A stretch of 64,000 nucleotides of DNA from Streptomyces cellostaticus (GCF_023630175.1 NZ_JALLIN010000019.1:1-64000); one strand, 5' to 3'. Positions 8,275 through 17,123 are shown, counted from the stretch's first letter. A program made the numbers and translations. Notes: a model not told the origin generated them from the letters alone.

Positions 8275-9426
8275 TCAGCCGCCGGGCAGGGTCGGCTGGA
8301 CGCGGCGCAGGAACGTGGCGTTGTCGGGGGTGTCCCGCATGCGCTCGAGCAGCGTCTCGAGGGCGCCCGGCCCGCCCGCACGCGGGCGCAGGACCCGGCG
8401 CAGACCCCTGGCGGCGGCCAACTCCGAGGGAGAGAGCAGCAGTTCCTCACGACGAGTGCCGGAGGCGTCGATGTCCACGGCCGGGAAGACCCGGCGGGCG
8501 GCGGGTTCCCGGTCCAGCCGGAGCTCCATGTTGCCGGTGCCCTTCAGCTCCTCGAAGAAGTAGCCGTCGGCCCGTGAGCCGGTGTCCACCAGGACGGTGG
8601 CGAGGATGGTGAGCGAGCCGCCCTCCTCGGCCTGCCGGGCGGCGCCGAAGAACCGCTTGGGGCCGAGCAGCGCGCCCGCGTCGACCCCGCCGCTCAGGGT
8701 GCGCCCGCCGGCGGCCGACGCGTTGTTGTGGGCCCGGCACAGCCGGGTCAGCGAGTCCAGCAGGACGACGACGTCCTCACCGGCCTCGACCAGCCGCTTG
8801 GCCCGCTCGACGACCAGGTCCGCCAGGGCGATGTGCTCCCCGGCCGGGCGGTCGAAGGTGGAGGCGTACACCTCGCCGCGCACCGAGCGCCGCATCTCCG
8901 TGACCTCCTCGGGCCGCTCGTCCAGCAGCAGCACCATCAGCCGGCAGCCCGGGTGGTTGCCCGCGACGGCGGCGGCGAGCTGCTGCAGCAGTACGGTCTT
9001 GCCGCTCTTCGGCGGAGCCACGATCAGCCCGCGCTGCCCCTTGCCGACGGGCGCGAAGAGGTCGGTGACGCGTCCCGCCAGGCCTGCCGCCGGGTGCTCC
9101 AGGCGGAGCCGCTCGTGAGGGTGCAGCGGAGTGAGGTCGTGGAAGTGCCGGCGGGAGCGGACGTCCCCGGGGGCGTGGCCGTCGGCCGGCGTGATGCCGG
9201 TCAGGCCGCGGCGCCGCGCGGTGCTCTCGCCCCGCACGAGATCGCCCCTGCGCAGGCCGTGACGGCGGATCAGCGCGGGGGAGACCTGCGGGTCGGCGGG
9301 GGAGGGCAGCAGGTGGGCGGCCCTCAGGTACCCCTGCCCGCGCGCGTCGACGTCCAGGACACCGGTGACGGGCCGGGCGGCCGGGGGCTGCTGTGCGACA
9401 GGGGGGTGTTCGAGTGTGCTGGTCAT
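8275..9426 (-). CDS. Short Rho-type transcription termination factor (second-copy type)
   Basis: A 383-residue Rho homologue. It lacks the long Arg/Asp/Gly-rich N-terminal insertion of the main actinobacterial Rho (often over 600 aa). Residues about 18-75 form the cold-shock-like RNA-binding domain. Walker A PPKSGKT is at 138-144, Walker B VVVLLDS at 219-225, the DSLTRL segment at 224-229, and the Q-loop to R-loop region ends in GTGNMELRLDR at 296-306. ATPase and secondary RNA-site residues look intact, so it is probably an active helicase. The window does not show the main rho gene, so paralogy is inferred from length and context with a carboxypeptidase and a P450. Confidence 0.9.
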   Translation of the reverse strand: MTSTLEHPPVAQQPPAARPVTGVLDVDARGQGYLRAAHLLPSPADPQVSPALIRRHGLRRGDLVRGESTARRRGLTGITPADGHAPGDVRSRRHFHDLTPLHPHERLRLEHPAAGLAGRVTDLFAPVGKGQRGLIVAPPKSGKTVLLQQLAAAVAGNHPGCRLMVLLLDERPEEVTEMRRSVRGEVYASTFDRPAGEHIALADLVVERAKRLVEAGEDVVVLLDSLTRLCRAHNNASAAGGRTLSGGVDAGALLGPKRFFGAARQAEEGGSLTILATVLVDTGSRADGYFFEELKGTGNMELRLDREPAARRVFPAVDIDASGTRREELLLSPSELAAARGLRRVLRPRAGGPGALETLLERMRDTPDNATFLRRVQPTLPGG

Positions 9427-9832
9427 GGCCGGAAGGTCCTTTCACGGACGGCGGGCGGAGGAGGGAGCGGGAGGGGCCGCGAACGGGAGGCGGACCCACA
9501 CGGGTGCCTCCGGGCGGCGGGAAAAGGCCACCTCGGGCACGGCGCGGAAGGCCTGCTCACGAGGTGGTGCCGGGAAACCGATGCGCCGGAACCGGAACCG
9601 GGTACCGGCGGGCCGATCGGCGTGACGAGGGAGAACTGGCACCGGCGTCCGCAAGGGGACGTGCACGAGTGCTGCGGGCAGAGTACCACCCCGTGGGGTG
9701 GCAGGCCCGTGATCCCGTCGGCACCACGTCGCCACGGACCATGCCCGATGACGTGAAACCCCAGGCCGAGCGCGTCCGACGGGCCTACGATCGTCGGCGT
9801 CGTCCTCGTCGTACGAGCGTCAGGAGTTGCCG
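9427..9832. other. Divergent intergenic region between the Rho-like and P450 genes
   Basis: This 406-base stretch has no convincing gene. It should carry the promoters for both flanking genes. It contains a perfect palindrome, CCACCCC-GT-GGGGTGG (9686-9701), about 130 bases before the P450 start. Short reading frames on both strands are Arg/Pro-rich and look non-coding. Confidence 0.6.
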
Positions 9833-11080
9833 GTGGAGACCACGCCCGACATGCCGTCGCACCGTCTGGACCCCGCCGGCGGCTGCCCGCACGCCGACAA
9901 CGCGCGATTGCTGGCCCGCGGCGCCGTGACCCCGGTCGAACTGCCCGGTGGCGTCGCGGGCGCGGCCGTCCTCGGGCACGAGGCGCTCAGGGAGTTCCTG
10001 CAGCACCCCGGGGTGGCCAAGGACGCGCGTCACTTCACGGCGCTGCGCGAGGGGCTGATAGCCGAGGGATGGCCGCTGCGCACGTTCGCGACCGTACCGG
10101 GCATGACCACGGCCGACGGCGAGGACCACCGGCGGCTGCGTTCCCTGGTCGGCCGCGCCTTCACCCCACGACGCACCGAGGAACTCCGGCCCCGCGTGGA
10201 GGAGCTGACCGAGTCCCTGCTGGACGGACTGGCGGCGGCCGCCGCGGCGGGCGGGGGCGTGGCGGATCTGCGCCGCCACTTCGCGCTCCCGCTGCCGATG
10301 GGCGTCATCGGTGAACTCCTCGGAGTGGACGCCGGGTTCCGGGACCGGCTGCACCACCTCAGCAGCCGGATCGTGGCCACCGACACCGGGCCCGCCGAGG
10401 CGGTCGCCGCCAACCGTGAACTCCTCGCCGTCCTCGAGGAGATCGCCGCCGCCAAGGCCGCCGCTCCCGGCGACGACCTGACCAGTGCGCTCATCGCGGC
10501 CCGGGACGAGGGCGGCGACCGGCTCGGCCGGCAGGAGCTGATCGGCACGCTCCTGCTGCTGATCGTCGCCGGACACGAGACCACTCTCAACCTGATCACC
10601 AACGCCGTGCGCGCCCTGTGCGGCCACCGCGACCAGCTCGACCTGGTGCGCGCGGGCGGGGCGGGCTGGGCCGACGTCGTGGAGGAGACCCTGCGCTGGG
10701 ACGCCCCGGTCAGCTACTTCCCGTTCCGCTATCCGGTACGCGACCTCACCGTCGACGGCACGCTGATACCAGCCGGCACCCCCGTCCTGGCCGGCTACTC
10801 CGCCGCGGGGCGCGACCGGTCGGCGCACGGCCCGGACGCCGACCGCTTCGACGTCACCCGGCCCGCCCGTCCCGACGCCGTACGCCACCTCTCCCTGGGG
10901 CACGGCGCCCACTACTGCCTCGGCGCCCCCCTGGCCCGGCTGGAGGCGACCGTCGCCCTGGAGCGGCTGTTCACCCGCTTCCCCGGACTCGAACTCGCCG
11001 TCCCCGAGACGGAGCTGGCCCCGCACGCCGGCTTCGTCGGCAACAGCGTGCGCGCCCTCCCGGTGCGTCCGGTGTCCTGA
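9833..11080 (+). CDS. Cytochrome P450
   Basis: About 415 residues, the usual size for a soluble bacterial P450. The I-helix oxygen-activation motif AGHETT, the K-helix ExxR motif (EETLR) and the heme loop LGHGAHYCLG, with the axial cysteine, are all present and in order. It should be a cytoplasmic monooxygenase needing ferredoxin and a reductase, neither of which is adjacent. GTG 9833 is chosen because AGGAG (9822-9826) sits six bases upstream; TTG 9827 would overlap the spacing. The substrate is unknown. It is flanked by the Rho-like gene and an unrelated SnoaL-like gene, with no obvious biosynthetic partners. Confidence 0.95.
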   Translation: METTPDMPSHRLDPAGGCPHADNARLLARGAVTPVELPGGVAGAAVLGHEALREFLQHPGVAKDARHFTALREGLIAEGWPLRTFATVPGMTTADGEDHRRLRSLVGRAFTPRRTEELRPRVEELTESLLDGLAAAAAAGGGVADLRRHFALPLPMGVIGELLGVDAGFRDRLHHLSSRIVATDTGPAEAVAANRELLAVLEEIAAAKAAAPGDDLTSALIAARDEGGDRLGRQELIGTLLLLIVAGHETTLNLITNAVRALCGHRDQLDLVRAGGAGWADVVEETLRWDAPVSYFPFRYPVRDLTVDGTLIPAGTPVLAGYSAAGRDRSAHGPDADRFDVTRPARPDAVRHLSLGHGAHYCLGAPLARLEATVALERLFTRFPGLELAVPETELAPHAGFVGNSVRALPVRPVS

Positions 11081-11215
11081 GCGGCGGGGCCGGCCGCACC
11101 CCGGTCACGGAACTGCCCGCGCTCGCCGATGTGTCCGACCGGCTGAAGACGGACACCGAGACGACCCTGGAGCGGCTCGGGGACTGACGCCGGGCGGCGG
11201 TGCGGACCGCGCCGC

Positions 11216-11614
11216 TCACACGGACCGGGCCTGCGCCTCCCGCGTGATCGAGTCGAACCGGGCTCCCATGGCCGCGGCGAGCGCCTGGGCGCCCGAGAGG
11301 GGACGCACCATCACCGTGAGCTCGTCGATCAGCCCGTCGTCGTCGAGGTGGATGAAGTCGCAGCCGCTCAGTTCCCGGTCACCCACCCGGGCCCGGAACA
11401 CCAGCGCGTGGTCGCGGCCGTCGGCGCCGGCGAGTTCCCGCTCGTACCGGAAGTCCTCGAAGACCTGGGAGACCCCGCGCAGGATCGCGGCGGTGATCGC
11501 CTTGCCCGGGTACGGCTTGAAGACGACGGGGCTGGTGAAGACGACGTCATCGGCCAGCAGCGCCTCGACGGCCTCCATGTCGCCCGCCTCGACGGCCTCA
11601 CGGAAAGCGCGCAT
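11216..11614 (-). CDS. SnoaL-like / NTF2-fold polyketide-cyclase-like protein
   Basis: A small protein of 132 residues of the NTF2-like superfamily. It has the pattern FREAVEAGDMEAVEALLADDVVFTSP at the start, then a curved sheet ending in LIDELTVMVRP. Members include cyclases, isomerases and proteins of unknown role; no catalytic residues can be assigned. ATG 11614 has an AGGTGG ribosome site; ATG 11629 or TTG 11635 would give a slightly longer form but would overlap the operator. It is divergent from a PadR regulator with only about 70 bases between the starts, so it is very probably the regulator's target. Confidence 0.8.
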   Translation of the reverse strand: MRAFREAVEAGDMEAVEALLADDVVFTSPVVFKPYPGKAITAAILRGVSQVFEDFRYERELAGADGRDHALVFRARVGDRELSGCDFIHLDDDGLIDELTVMVRPLSGAQALAAAMGARFDSITREAQARSV

Positions 11615-11631
11615 CGGACCACCTCGCATAG

Positions 11632-11645
11632 TCAACTAATTGAAT
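11632..11645. promoter_or_regulatory. PadR-type operator between SnoaL-like and PadR genes
   Basis: An inverted repeat TCAA-CTAA-TTGA lies in the short divergent promoter region. Its core CAACTAATTG closely matches the core CAACTAGTTG of the 20-bp palindrome at 24646-24665, which precedes another PadR-linked gene. The position is right for control of both divergent genes. Confidence 0.5.
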
Positions 11646-11686
11646 AGGTGCGGCTGAGGGTAATGACCGGCTGCTAGCGTGTCCAC

Positions 11687-12268
11687 ATGTCGCTCAGGTA
11701 CGCCGTCCTGGCAGCCCTGCTGGAGGGGGAGGCCTCGGGCTACGAGCTGTCCAAGGTGTTCGACGTCTCGCTCGCGAACTTCTGGCCCGCCACCCCGCAG
11801 CAGCTCTACCGTGAGCTCGAGCGCCTCGCGCACGAGGGACTGGTCGAGTCCCGCACGGTGCCGCAGGAACGCCGGCCCACCAAGCGGATGTTCACCCTGA
11901 CCGAGGCCGGCCGGACCCGGCTGCGCGCCTTCGCAGCCGAGCCGCCGAGACGGCCCACCGCCATCCGCGACGAACTCCTCATCAAGATCCAGGCCATGGA
12001 CGGCGGCGACCCCGGGGTGGCCCGGGCGCTCGTCGAGGAGCGCGCGGGCTGGGCCCGCGGCAGACTCGACCGCTACGAGCGGGTGCGCACCCGCCTCCTC
12101 GGCGGACGCGCCGAGGAGGAGTACCTGCGCGCGGCCGACCGGATCGGCCCGTACCTCACCCTCATGGCGGGCATCGCCTTCGAGGAGGAGAACCTGCGCT
12201 GGTGTGAACGCGTGCTGCGCGTCCTCGACCGGCGGGCGACGGCGGTGCGCCCGCAGGGTTCGGGCTGA
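11687..12268 (+). CDS. PadR-family transcriptional regulator
   Basis: A 193-residue regulator with an N-terminal winged helix (residues about 4-80). The PadR hallmarks ASGYELSKVFD, FWPATPQQLYRELERLAHEGLV and a basic wing (QERRPTKRMFTLTEAG) are present, followed by a helical C-terminal dimerisation domain. PadR proteins repress neighbouring genes until an aromatic or other toxic compound binds. It is divergent from the SnoaL-like gene. A methyltransferase gene follows four bases after its stop, so the two are probably cotranscribed. The ATG lacks a Shine-Dalgarno site, and TAGCGT about 7 bases upstream could be a -10 box for a leaderless transcript. Confidence 0.93.
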   Translation: MSLRYAVLAALLEGEASGYELSKVFDVSLANFWPATPQQLYRELERLAHEGLVESRTVPQERRPTKRMFTLTEAGRTRLRAFAAEPPRRPTAIRDELLIKIQAMDGGDPGVARALVEERAGWARGRLDRYERVRTRLLGGRAEEEYLRAADRIGPYLTLMAGIAFEEENLRWCERVLRVLDRRATAVRPQGSG

Positions 12269-12272
12269 GGCG

Positions 12273-13019
12273 ATGTTCAGTGCCGAGGGCCCCGGTCTGC
12301 GCGAGCTCGCCGTGCAGGCGCTGTCGTCCGTGGAGCACGGCTACGACCTGCTGGCCCCGAAGTTCGACCACACCCCGTTCCGTACGCCCGACTCGGTGCT
12401 GGAGCCGGTTGCCAGGGCGCTGGCACCGCTCGGGCCCTTCGGGGACGGCCTCGACCTGTGCTGCGGCACCGGGGCCGGGGCCGGGCTGCTGGCGGGTCTG
12501 TGCGGCCGCAGTGTCACCGGGGTCGACTTCAGTGCCGGCATGCTCGACGTGGCCCGCCGCCGGGTGCTCCCCGGCGGACCGGACGTCGGCTGGGTGCGCG
12601 CGGACGCCCGGGCCCTGCCGTTCGGGCGCGCCTTCGACCTGGTGGTCAGCTTCGGCGCGTTCGGCCACTTCCTGCCCCGCGAACTGCCGGGGTTGTTCGC
12701 ACAGGTCCGCTCGGTGCTGCGGCCGGGCGGCAGCTTCGCCTTCCCCCTCTTCGCCCCGCCCCGTCCGTGCGGTCCCACGTTCTGGACGCTGCTGGGCTTC
12801 GACACGGTGATGCGGGTGCGCAACGCCCTGTGGCGGCCCCCGTTCGTCATGTACTACCGGACCTTCCGGTTCGGTGACGTCCTCGGCGGGCTGGCCCGGA
12901 CCGGCTTCACGGTCGGGCTGCGGACGCTGCCCGAGTTCGGGTGGCGCGACGACGGCAGCCCCCGCGCCCGCCTCGTCGTGGCCCGGTCTCAGCCGGCCGA
13001 GGGCAGTGTGAACTCGTAG
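12273..13019 (+). CDS. Class I SAM-dependent methyltransferase
   Basis: A 248-residue protein with a Rossmann methyltransferase fold. Motif I (LDLCCGTGAGAG, about residues 58-69) binds S-adenosylmethionine. It is followed by VDFSAGMLDVARRR (motif Post I), the DLVVSFGAFGHF motif and the VLRPGG motif. It starts four bases after the PadR gene stop. The acceptor is unknown; small-molecule O- or C-methylation is the commonest role of this type. Its last 31 bases overlap, tail to tail, with the GntR gene on the other strand. Confidence 0.88.
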   Translation: MFSAEGPGLRELAVQALSSVEHGYDLLAPKFDHTPFRTPDSVLEPVARALAPLGPFGDGLDLCCGTGAGAGLLAGLCGRSVTGVDFSAGMLDVARRRVLPGGPDVGWVRADARALPFGRAFDLVVSFGAFGHFLPRELPGLFAQVRSVLRPGGSFAFPLFAPPRPCGPTFWTLLGFDTVMRVRNALWRPPFVMYYRTFRFGDVLGGLARTGFTVGLRTLPEFGWRDDGSPRARLVVARSQPAEGSVNS

Positions 13020-13732
13020 ACCAGCGCGTCCCGTTCGGAGTCGACCACCAGGTCGGTGATCTCCAGTGGGCGCGCGTACTGGTCGTGCACCCGGCGGGTC
13101 ACCCGGACCGACGAGGCGTCGCCGACCTGGGTGATGGAGTCCCGGTGGTGCAGAGTGAGTCCGGCCTTGCGCATCCAGTCGTACGCGCGGCGGAGCTGTG
13201 CCGGGGTGGCCCCGTCCGCCCGGTCGCGGTAGCGGCCCAGCTCCGCGACCTCCCTCAGCGCCACCGCGGAGAACGTTGTCAGCGCCGTGCGCAGCGAGCG
13301 GCCGTCCGGTGCGGCCGAGCGGTAGCGGTGCACGAGCGCGGGCCGGTGCGGAGCCAGCCCCAGCGCCCGCGCGTGCTCCGGTGGCGGCGCCTCCCAGGTC
13401 ACCGTCGCCCGGTCCACCGCGCACGGGTCCGCGGGACGGGCGCCGACGGGGAAGGTGAGCGAGACCGGGTCCTCGACCGGGCGGCCGGGCAGGGTGGCGT
13501 GGCTGCCCCGCCGGTCGGTGGCGACCAGGCCGCCGCGGCGCAGCACCTCCAGCGCCTGCCGTACGGTCTCCCGGCTGACGCCGAAGTGCCGGGCCAGGTG
13601 CCGCTCGCTGGGCAGCCGGTCACCGGGCGGGACGGTGCCGTCGTGCAGTGCGTCGAGGAGCAGCGACGCGACCCGCCAGTACAGGGGCCGGCCGTCGGAC
13701 TGCGGGGGGTCGAGCGGGGTGGTGCGGGCCAT
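12989..13732 (-). CDS. HutC/UTRA-subfamily GntR transcriptional regulator
   Basis: A 247-residue regulator. Residues about 15-85 form the GntR winged helix (LPSERHLARHFGVSRETVRQALEVLRRGGLV). The rest is a UTRA chorismate-lyase-fold ligand domain ending in VYEFTLPSAG. An operator-like site, TGGTCTAAACCA, lies 64 bases upstream of the ATG. The neighbouring serine hydrolase gene reads in the same direction upstream, but no transporter or catabolic operon points to the effector. HutC-type proteins sense sugars, histidine-pathway intermediates or other small molecules; the effector here is unknown. Confidence 0.92.
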   Translation of the reverse strand: MARTTPLDPPQSDGRPLYWRVASLLLDALHDGTVPPGDRLPSERHLARHFGVSRETVRQALEVLRRGGLVATDRRGSHATLPGRPVEDPVSLTFPVGARPADPCAVDRATVTWEAPPPEHARALGLAPHRPALVHRYRSAAPDGRSLRTALTTFSAVALREVAELGRYRDRADGATPAQLRRAYDWMRKAGLTLHHRDSITQVGDASSVRVTRRVHDQYARPLEITDLVVDSERDALVYEFTLPSAG

Positions 13733-13795
13733 GCCGCGCCTCCTGTGGTGACAAGACGTAGTCGAACGGGCTCATTGCGCGACCACATCTAGCAT

Positions 13796-13807
13796 TGGTC
13801 TAAACCA
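13796..13807. promoter_or_regulatory. HutC-type operator upstream of the GntR gene
   Basis: TGGTCTAAACCA matches the GT-N-TA-N-AC core of HutC-subfamily operators. It differs by one base from the core of the DasR-responsive element known in Streptomyces (TGGTCTAGACCA). It lies between the regulator start and the upstream gene's stop, so autoregulation is the simplest reading; binding by DasR is possible. Confidence 0.6.
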
Positions 13808-13860
13808 CGAGGGAAGAGCGGTCCGGTGGTTCGGCCGAAACCCACCCGCGCCACCGGGCC

Positions 13861-15027
13861 TCACAGGGCGCCGTAGACCGCGCTCACCAGGGCCGTCTTG
13901 CGCGGGTCGTCCGCGATGTGCGGCCCCATCCGGTTCATCGTGTACCCGAGCGAGACCTCCGCCTCGGGGTCCGCGAGTCCGCAGGAACCTCCGAACCCGT
14001 CGTGTCCGAAAGCCCGCGGGTTCGGTCCGTAGGAGCCGTGCGGGCCGCTCAGCCACAGGCCGAGCCCGATCTCCGTCTCACCCTCGAACCCCGCGCCCAG
14101 CACCAGATCGCGGCAACGGCCCTGCCCCTCGCGCACCCGCTCCGCCGCCCGCGGCGACAGGATCCGCCGATCGCCGCGAGCGCCCCGGCCGGCCAGGACG
14201 CCGTACAGGGCGGCGACCGAGCGGGCGGTGCCGTGCCCGTTGGCCGCCGGGATCTCCGCCGCCCGCCACGCGGCCGTGTTCGCCTGCGCCGCGCCCACCA
14301 GCGGGTTGGTCAGGGCGGCTACCGCGGCCGGCGGCAACTGGCCGAAAGCGGCGGCTCCTCGACCGTCGCCCCGGGACGGCGCGTGAACCAGCTCGGCGGC
14401 CCGGCCGGCCTCCTTCTCCGGCAGGCCGATGGTGAAGTCCAGCCCCAGCGGCCCGGTCACCTCCCGCTCCAGAAACGCCCCGGGGCGCAGCCCCGACACC
14501 CGGCGCACCACCTCACCGACGAGGAAACCCCAGGTCAAAGCGTGATACCCGGACCGGGTGCCCGGCTCCCACCAGGGCTCGGTGGCCGCCAGTCGCGCGG
14601 TCGTCAGCTCCCAGTCGTAGAGCTGCTCGACGGAGTGCGGCTCCCGCAGCCCGGACAGCCCGGCGCGATGCGACAGCAGATCCCGAACCGGTACGTCCTC
14701 CTTGCCGGCCGCCGCGAATTCCGGCCAGTAGGCCGCCACCGGCCGGTCGAGGTCGAGCAGGCCCCGGTCGGCGAGCAGATGCGCGCACAGGGCCACCGGC
14801 CCCTTGGTGGTGGACCACACGTTGACCAGCGTGTCCCGCTCCCACGGCCGGGTGCCCGCCGCGTCCGCCCAGCCGCCCCACAGGTCGACCACCGTCTCGC
14901 CGCCGACGGTCACGGCCACGGCGGCGCCCAGCTCGCCACGCTCCCGGAAGTTCTCCTCGAACGCCTCCCGCACCGCGGTGAAGCGCGGATCGCAGTGCCC
15001 CTGAACCTGTGCCTCGTGCGTGGACAT
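13861..15027 (-). CDS. Serine hydrolase of the beta-lactamase family (EstB-like esterase)
   Basis: A 388-residue member of the class C beta-lactamase/EstB esterase family. The nucleophile motif STTK occurs in VNVWSTTKGPVAL, and a YHALTWGFLVGE segment supplies the second-motif tyrosine. The C-terminal GHDGFGGSCGLADPE resembles the KTG-equivalent strand. No signal peptide is seen, so it is a cytoplasmic esterase rather than a penicillin-binding protein. A TetR-operator-like palindrome lies about 60 bases upstream of the ATG. The substrate is unknown. Confidence 0.9.
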   Translation of the reverse strand: MSTHEAQVQGHCDPRFTAVREAFEENFRERGELGAAVAVTVGGETVVDLWGGWADAAGTRPWERDTLVNVWSTTKGPVALCAHLLADRGLLDLDRPVAAYWPEFAAAGKEDVPVRDLLSHRAGLSGLREPHSVEQLYDWELTTARLAATEPWWEPGTRSGYHALTWGFLVGEVVRRVSGLRPGAFLEREVTGPLGLDFTIGLPEKEAGRAAELVHAPSRGDGRGAAAFGQLPPAAVAALTNPLVGAAQANTAAWRAAEIPAANGHGTARSVAALYGVLAGRGARGDRRILSPRAAERVREGQGRCRDLVLGAGFEGETEIGLGLWLSGPHGSYGPNPRAFGHDGFGGSCGLADPEAEVSLGYTMNRMGPHIADDPRKTALVSAVYGAL

Positions 15028-15088
15028 CCAGCCTCCGTCGTCGCCGGGAACCCGGGCGGCGGCGCGGCCCGGGGCGCCCTAGAACGTA

Positions 15089-15100
15089 CCGACTGGTCGG
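15089..15100. promoter_or_regulatory. TetR-type operator-like palindrome
   Basis: CCGAC-TG-GTCGG lies 62 bases upstream of the serine hydrolase start. GACTGGTCGG-type sequences are common in TetR-family operators of actinobacteria. No TetR gene is adjacent, so the binding protein is unidentified. Confidence 0.35.
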
Positions 15101-15167
15101 ACTGGAGGGAAGGAGGCGAACCGGACCGGGCCGCCCCGCGGGCGCGGCCGCTCCCCACCGCTTCCGG

Positions 15168-16136
15168 TCAGGCGTACGCGCGCAGCCAGCGCAGCTTGCG
15201 CTCCTCCTGGAACGGACCGCCGCCCTCGTGGTCGTTGAAGTCGTACACCTCGATCGCCTTGTCCCGGTGCGCCCAGGCGTGGAACGCCGCGAACACGGTC
15301 GACGGCGGGCAGGTCTGGTCCTCCAGGGCGGCCGAGAAGAGCGCCGGCGCCCGGCCGCGGGCCGCGAAGTGCACGCCGTCGAAGTAGGAGAGCGTGCGCA
15401 GCGCGTCCTCCGCGCGGCCGCGGTGCGTCCTGAGGAACAGGCCGATCTCCCGGTAAGGGTGACGGTCGGTCAGCGTCGTCGCGCGGGGGAAGTCGCACAG
15501 GAACGGCACGTCGGGGGCGACCGCGACCAGATCGGGCAGCAGACCGCCGACGGCGAGTGAGATCCCGCCGCCCTGGCTCTCGCCGATCACCACGGTCCGC
15601 GCCGCGTCGGTGAGGGGGTGCGAACGGGCCGTCTCCACGGCACGCACGGCGTCCGTGAACACCCGGCGGTAGTAGTAGTTCTCGGGCGCGTCGATGCCCC
15701 GCGTCATGTACCCGGGGAAGGCGGGTGCGGCGCCCACCGGGTCCGCCGTGCCGCCCCCGCCGCCCCAGGCGCTGCCCTGGCCGCGTGTGTCCATCACGAA
15801 GTGCGCCCGGCCCGTCGACGCCCACAGCAGGTCCTCGTGCGCCAGCCCGCGCCCGCCGCCGTAGCCGATGAACTCCACCACCAGCGGCAGCGGTTGCGAG
15901 GCGCCGGCGGGCAGCCGCAGCCACCCCTTGACCGGATGGCCCCCGAAACCGGCGAACGTCACGTCGTACACCTGGACCGTGGACAGCCCGGTGTCCACCG
16001 GCTCGAACCGGGCGTCCAGCTCGTGCCGGCGCGCCTCCCGCAGAGTCCTGTCCCAGAAGGCGTCGAAGTCCCGCGGCTCGGCGGAGGCGCTGCGGTACTC
16101 GCGGAGTTCTTCGAGCGGGAGGTCGAACAGGGCCAT
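15168..16136 (-). CDS. Acetyl xylan esterase / cephalosporin deacetylase family (CE7)
   Basis: A 322-residue alpha/beta hydrolase of carbohydrate esterase family 7. It starts with the typical MALFDLPLEELREYR. Catalytic elements are the RGQGS motif, the nucleophile in GESQGGG, the aspartate in ALEDQTCPPST and the histidine in FNDHEGGG. CE7 enzymes deacetylate xylo-oligosaccharides and cephalosporin C inside the cell, and no signal peptide is visible here. The upstream in-frame extension of 56 codons is Arg/Pro-rich and is rejected as coding. Gap to the downstream serine hydrolase is 140 bases on the same strand. Confidence 0.93.
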   Translation of the reverse strand: MALFDLPLEELREYRSASAEPRDFDAFWDRTLREARRHELDARFEPVDTGLSTVQVYDVTFAGFGGHPVKGWLRLPAGASQPLPLVVEFIGYGGGRGLAHEDLLWASTGRAHFVMDTRGQGSAWGGGGGTADPVGAAPAFPGYMTRGIDAPENYYYRRVFTDAVRAVETARSHPLTDAARTVVIGESQGGGISLAVGGLLPDLVAVAPDVPFLCDFPRATTLTDRHPYREIGLFLRTHRGRAEDALRTLSYFDGVHFAARGRAPALFSAALEDQTCPPSTVFAAFHAWAHRDKAIEVYDFNDHEGGGPFQEERKLRWLRAYA

Positions 16137-16345
16137 TGTGAACCGCCTTTGTGAACGGATGGACAGCGGGGGTTCACGGTACGTGGGCGGCCGGACGACC
16201 CGCCCGGCCGGCACGGCTCTCCACCGGCCGGTGGGACCGGTGGCCGGCACGCCGGCCACCACGGGGAAGGCGCCCGGCGAAGTATCCCGTCCGTGGGGCG
16301 CCACGGTCCCGCCCCCTCCACACGGCGGTCGGGCCGCTCACCCGG

Positions 16346-16930
16346 TCACGCCCGCGGCTGGGTCCACCTCGGGCCCGTGCGCGCCCATTCCCGTTCCCAC
16401 TCGTCCATCCGGTGGCGCAGCGCGGCCCGGCGCTGCACGGCGTACCCGAGCAGGATCACGGCCACCGAGCCGCCCGCCGCGCACAGCCCCACCGCGACCG
16501 TGTGCTGCCAGACCGCCACCTCGTTCGGCGGCGGGGCGACGGCGCGGCCCCGGGCGTCGAACCACACGGTCACCACGTCACCCGCCCGGCTGTCGGCGGG
16601 CACGCGTGCCACCGCGTTACGCGTGCCGGTGCCCGGCTCGGTCCAGCGGACCTCGGCCCGGTAGGGATACGCGCGATCGCCCCGTACGGGGCGCCGCCGC
16701 GCGGACTCGTCGCCGATCACCGAGGCCCGCACCTGGTGCCGCTCGGTCCGCAGCGCCGTGGCGCGCGACCGCGCCTGCTCGTGGGCGTACAGACCGGCCG
16801 CCACCCCGGCCAGGGGAGTGACCACGAACAGCAGGACGGCGGCGACCAGGACCGTCCAGGCCTCCATGACGTCCGACCTGCGCCGCAGCGGATTGTGCCG
16901 CCAGCGCCAGCCGCGCACCCGGGTACGCAT
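16346..16930 (-). CDS. Rv1733c-family membrane protein
   Basis: A 194-residue protein beginning MRTRVRGWRWRHNPLRRRSD, a start recognised in the actinobacterial Rv1733c family. It has two hydrophobic helices (about residues 25-48 and 140-165) flanking an exterior domain containing AEVRWTEPGTGT and VTVWFDARGR. The function of the family is not known; the M. tuberculosis member is dormancy-associated. An upstream in-frame extension of 25 codons is less likely to be coding. Upstream on the same strand, but separated by 193 bases, is the flavin reductase gene, which ends at 17124. Confidence 0.82.
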   Translation of the reverse strand: MRTRVRGWRWRHNPLRRRSDVMEAWTVLVAAVLLFVVTPLAGVAAGLYAHEQARSRATALRTERHQVRASVIGDESARRRPVRGDRAYPYRAEVRWTEPGTGTRNAVARVPADSRAGDVVTVWFDARGRAVAPPPNEVAVWQHTVAVGLCAAGGSVAVILLGYAVQRRAALRHRMDEWEREWARTGPRWTQPRA

Positions 16931-17123
16931 GCCCCACCTCCTCGCCGCAGCCGGAGGACGGTCGGGGCCGCGGAACCGGCCGGGCCGTCCTCCCTCGCCT
17001 CGCACGAAGCGTCCGCACCCGTCTCGTACCCCGTACGGAGCGCCTCGCGCGCATCACCCACCGCGAGTTCAAGCCCTCCTCGCGCCCGGGGCCGCCCCGC
17101 CGCCGCGCGGGCTGCCAGGGGAC

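Noticed and set aside
9427..9832. Small genes between the Rho-like and P450 genes
   Set aside because: All frames are short Arg/Pro-rich shadows without initiation signals.
11098..11187. Short frame ending ETTLERLGD after the P450 gene
   Set aside because: It looks protein-like but is only about 20-26 codons, with no good start or ribosome site; it may be a relic, but this cannot be supported.
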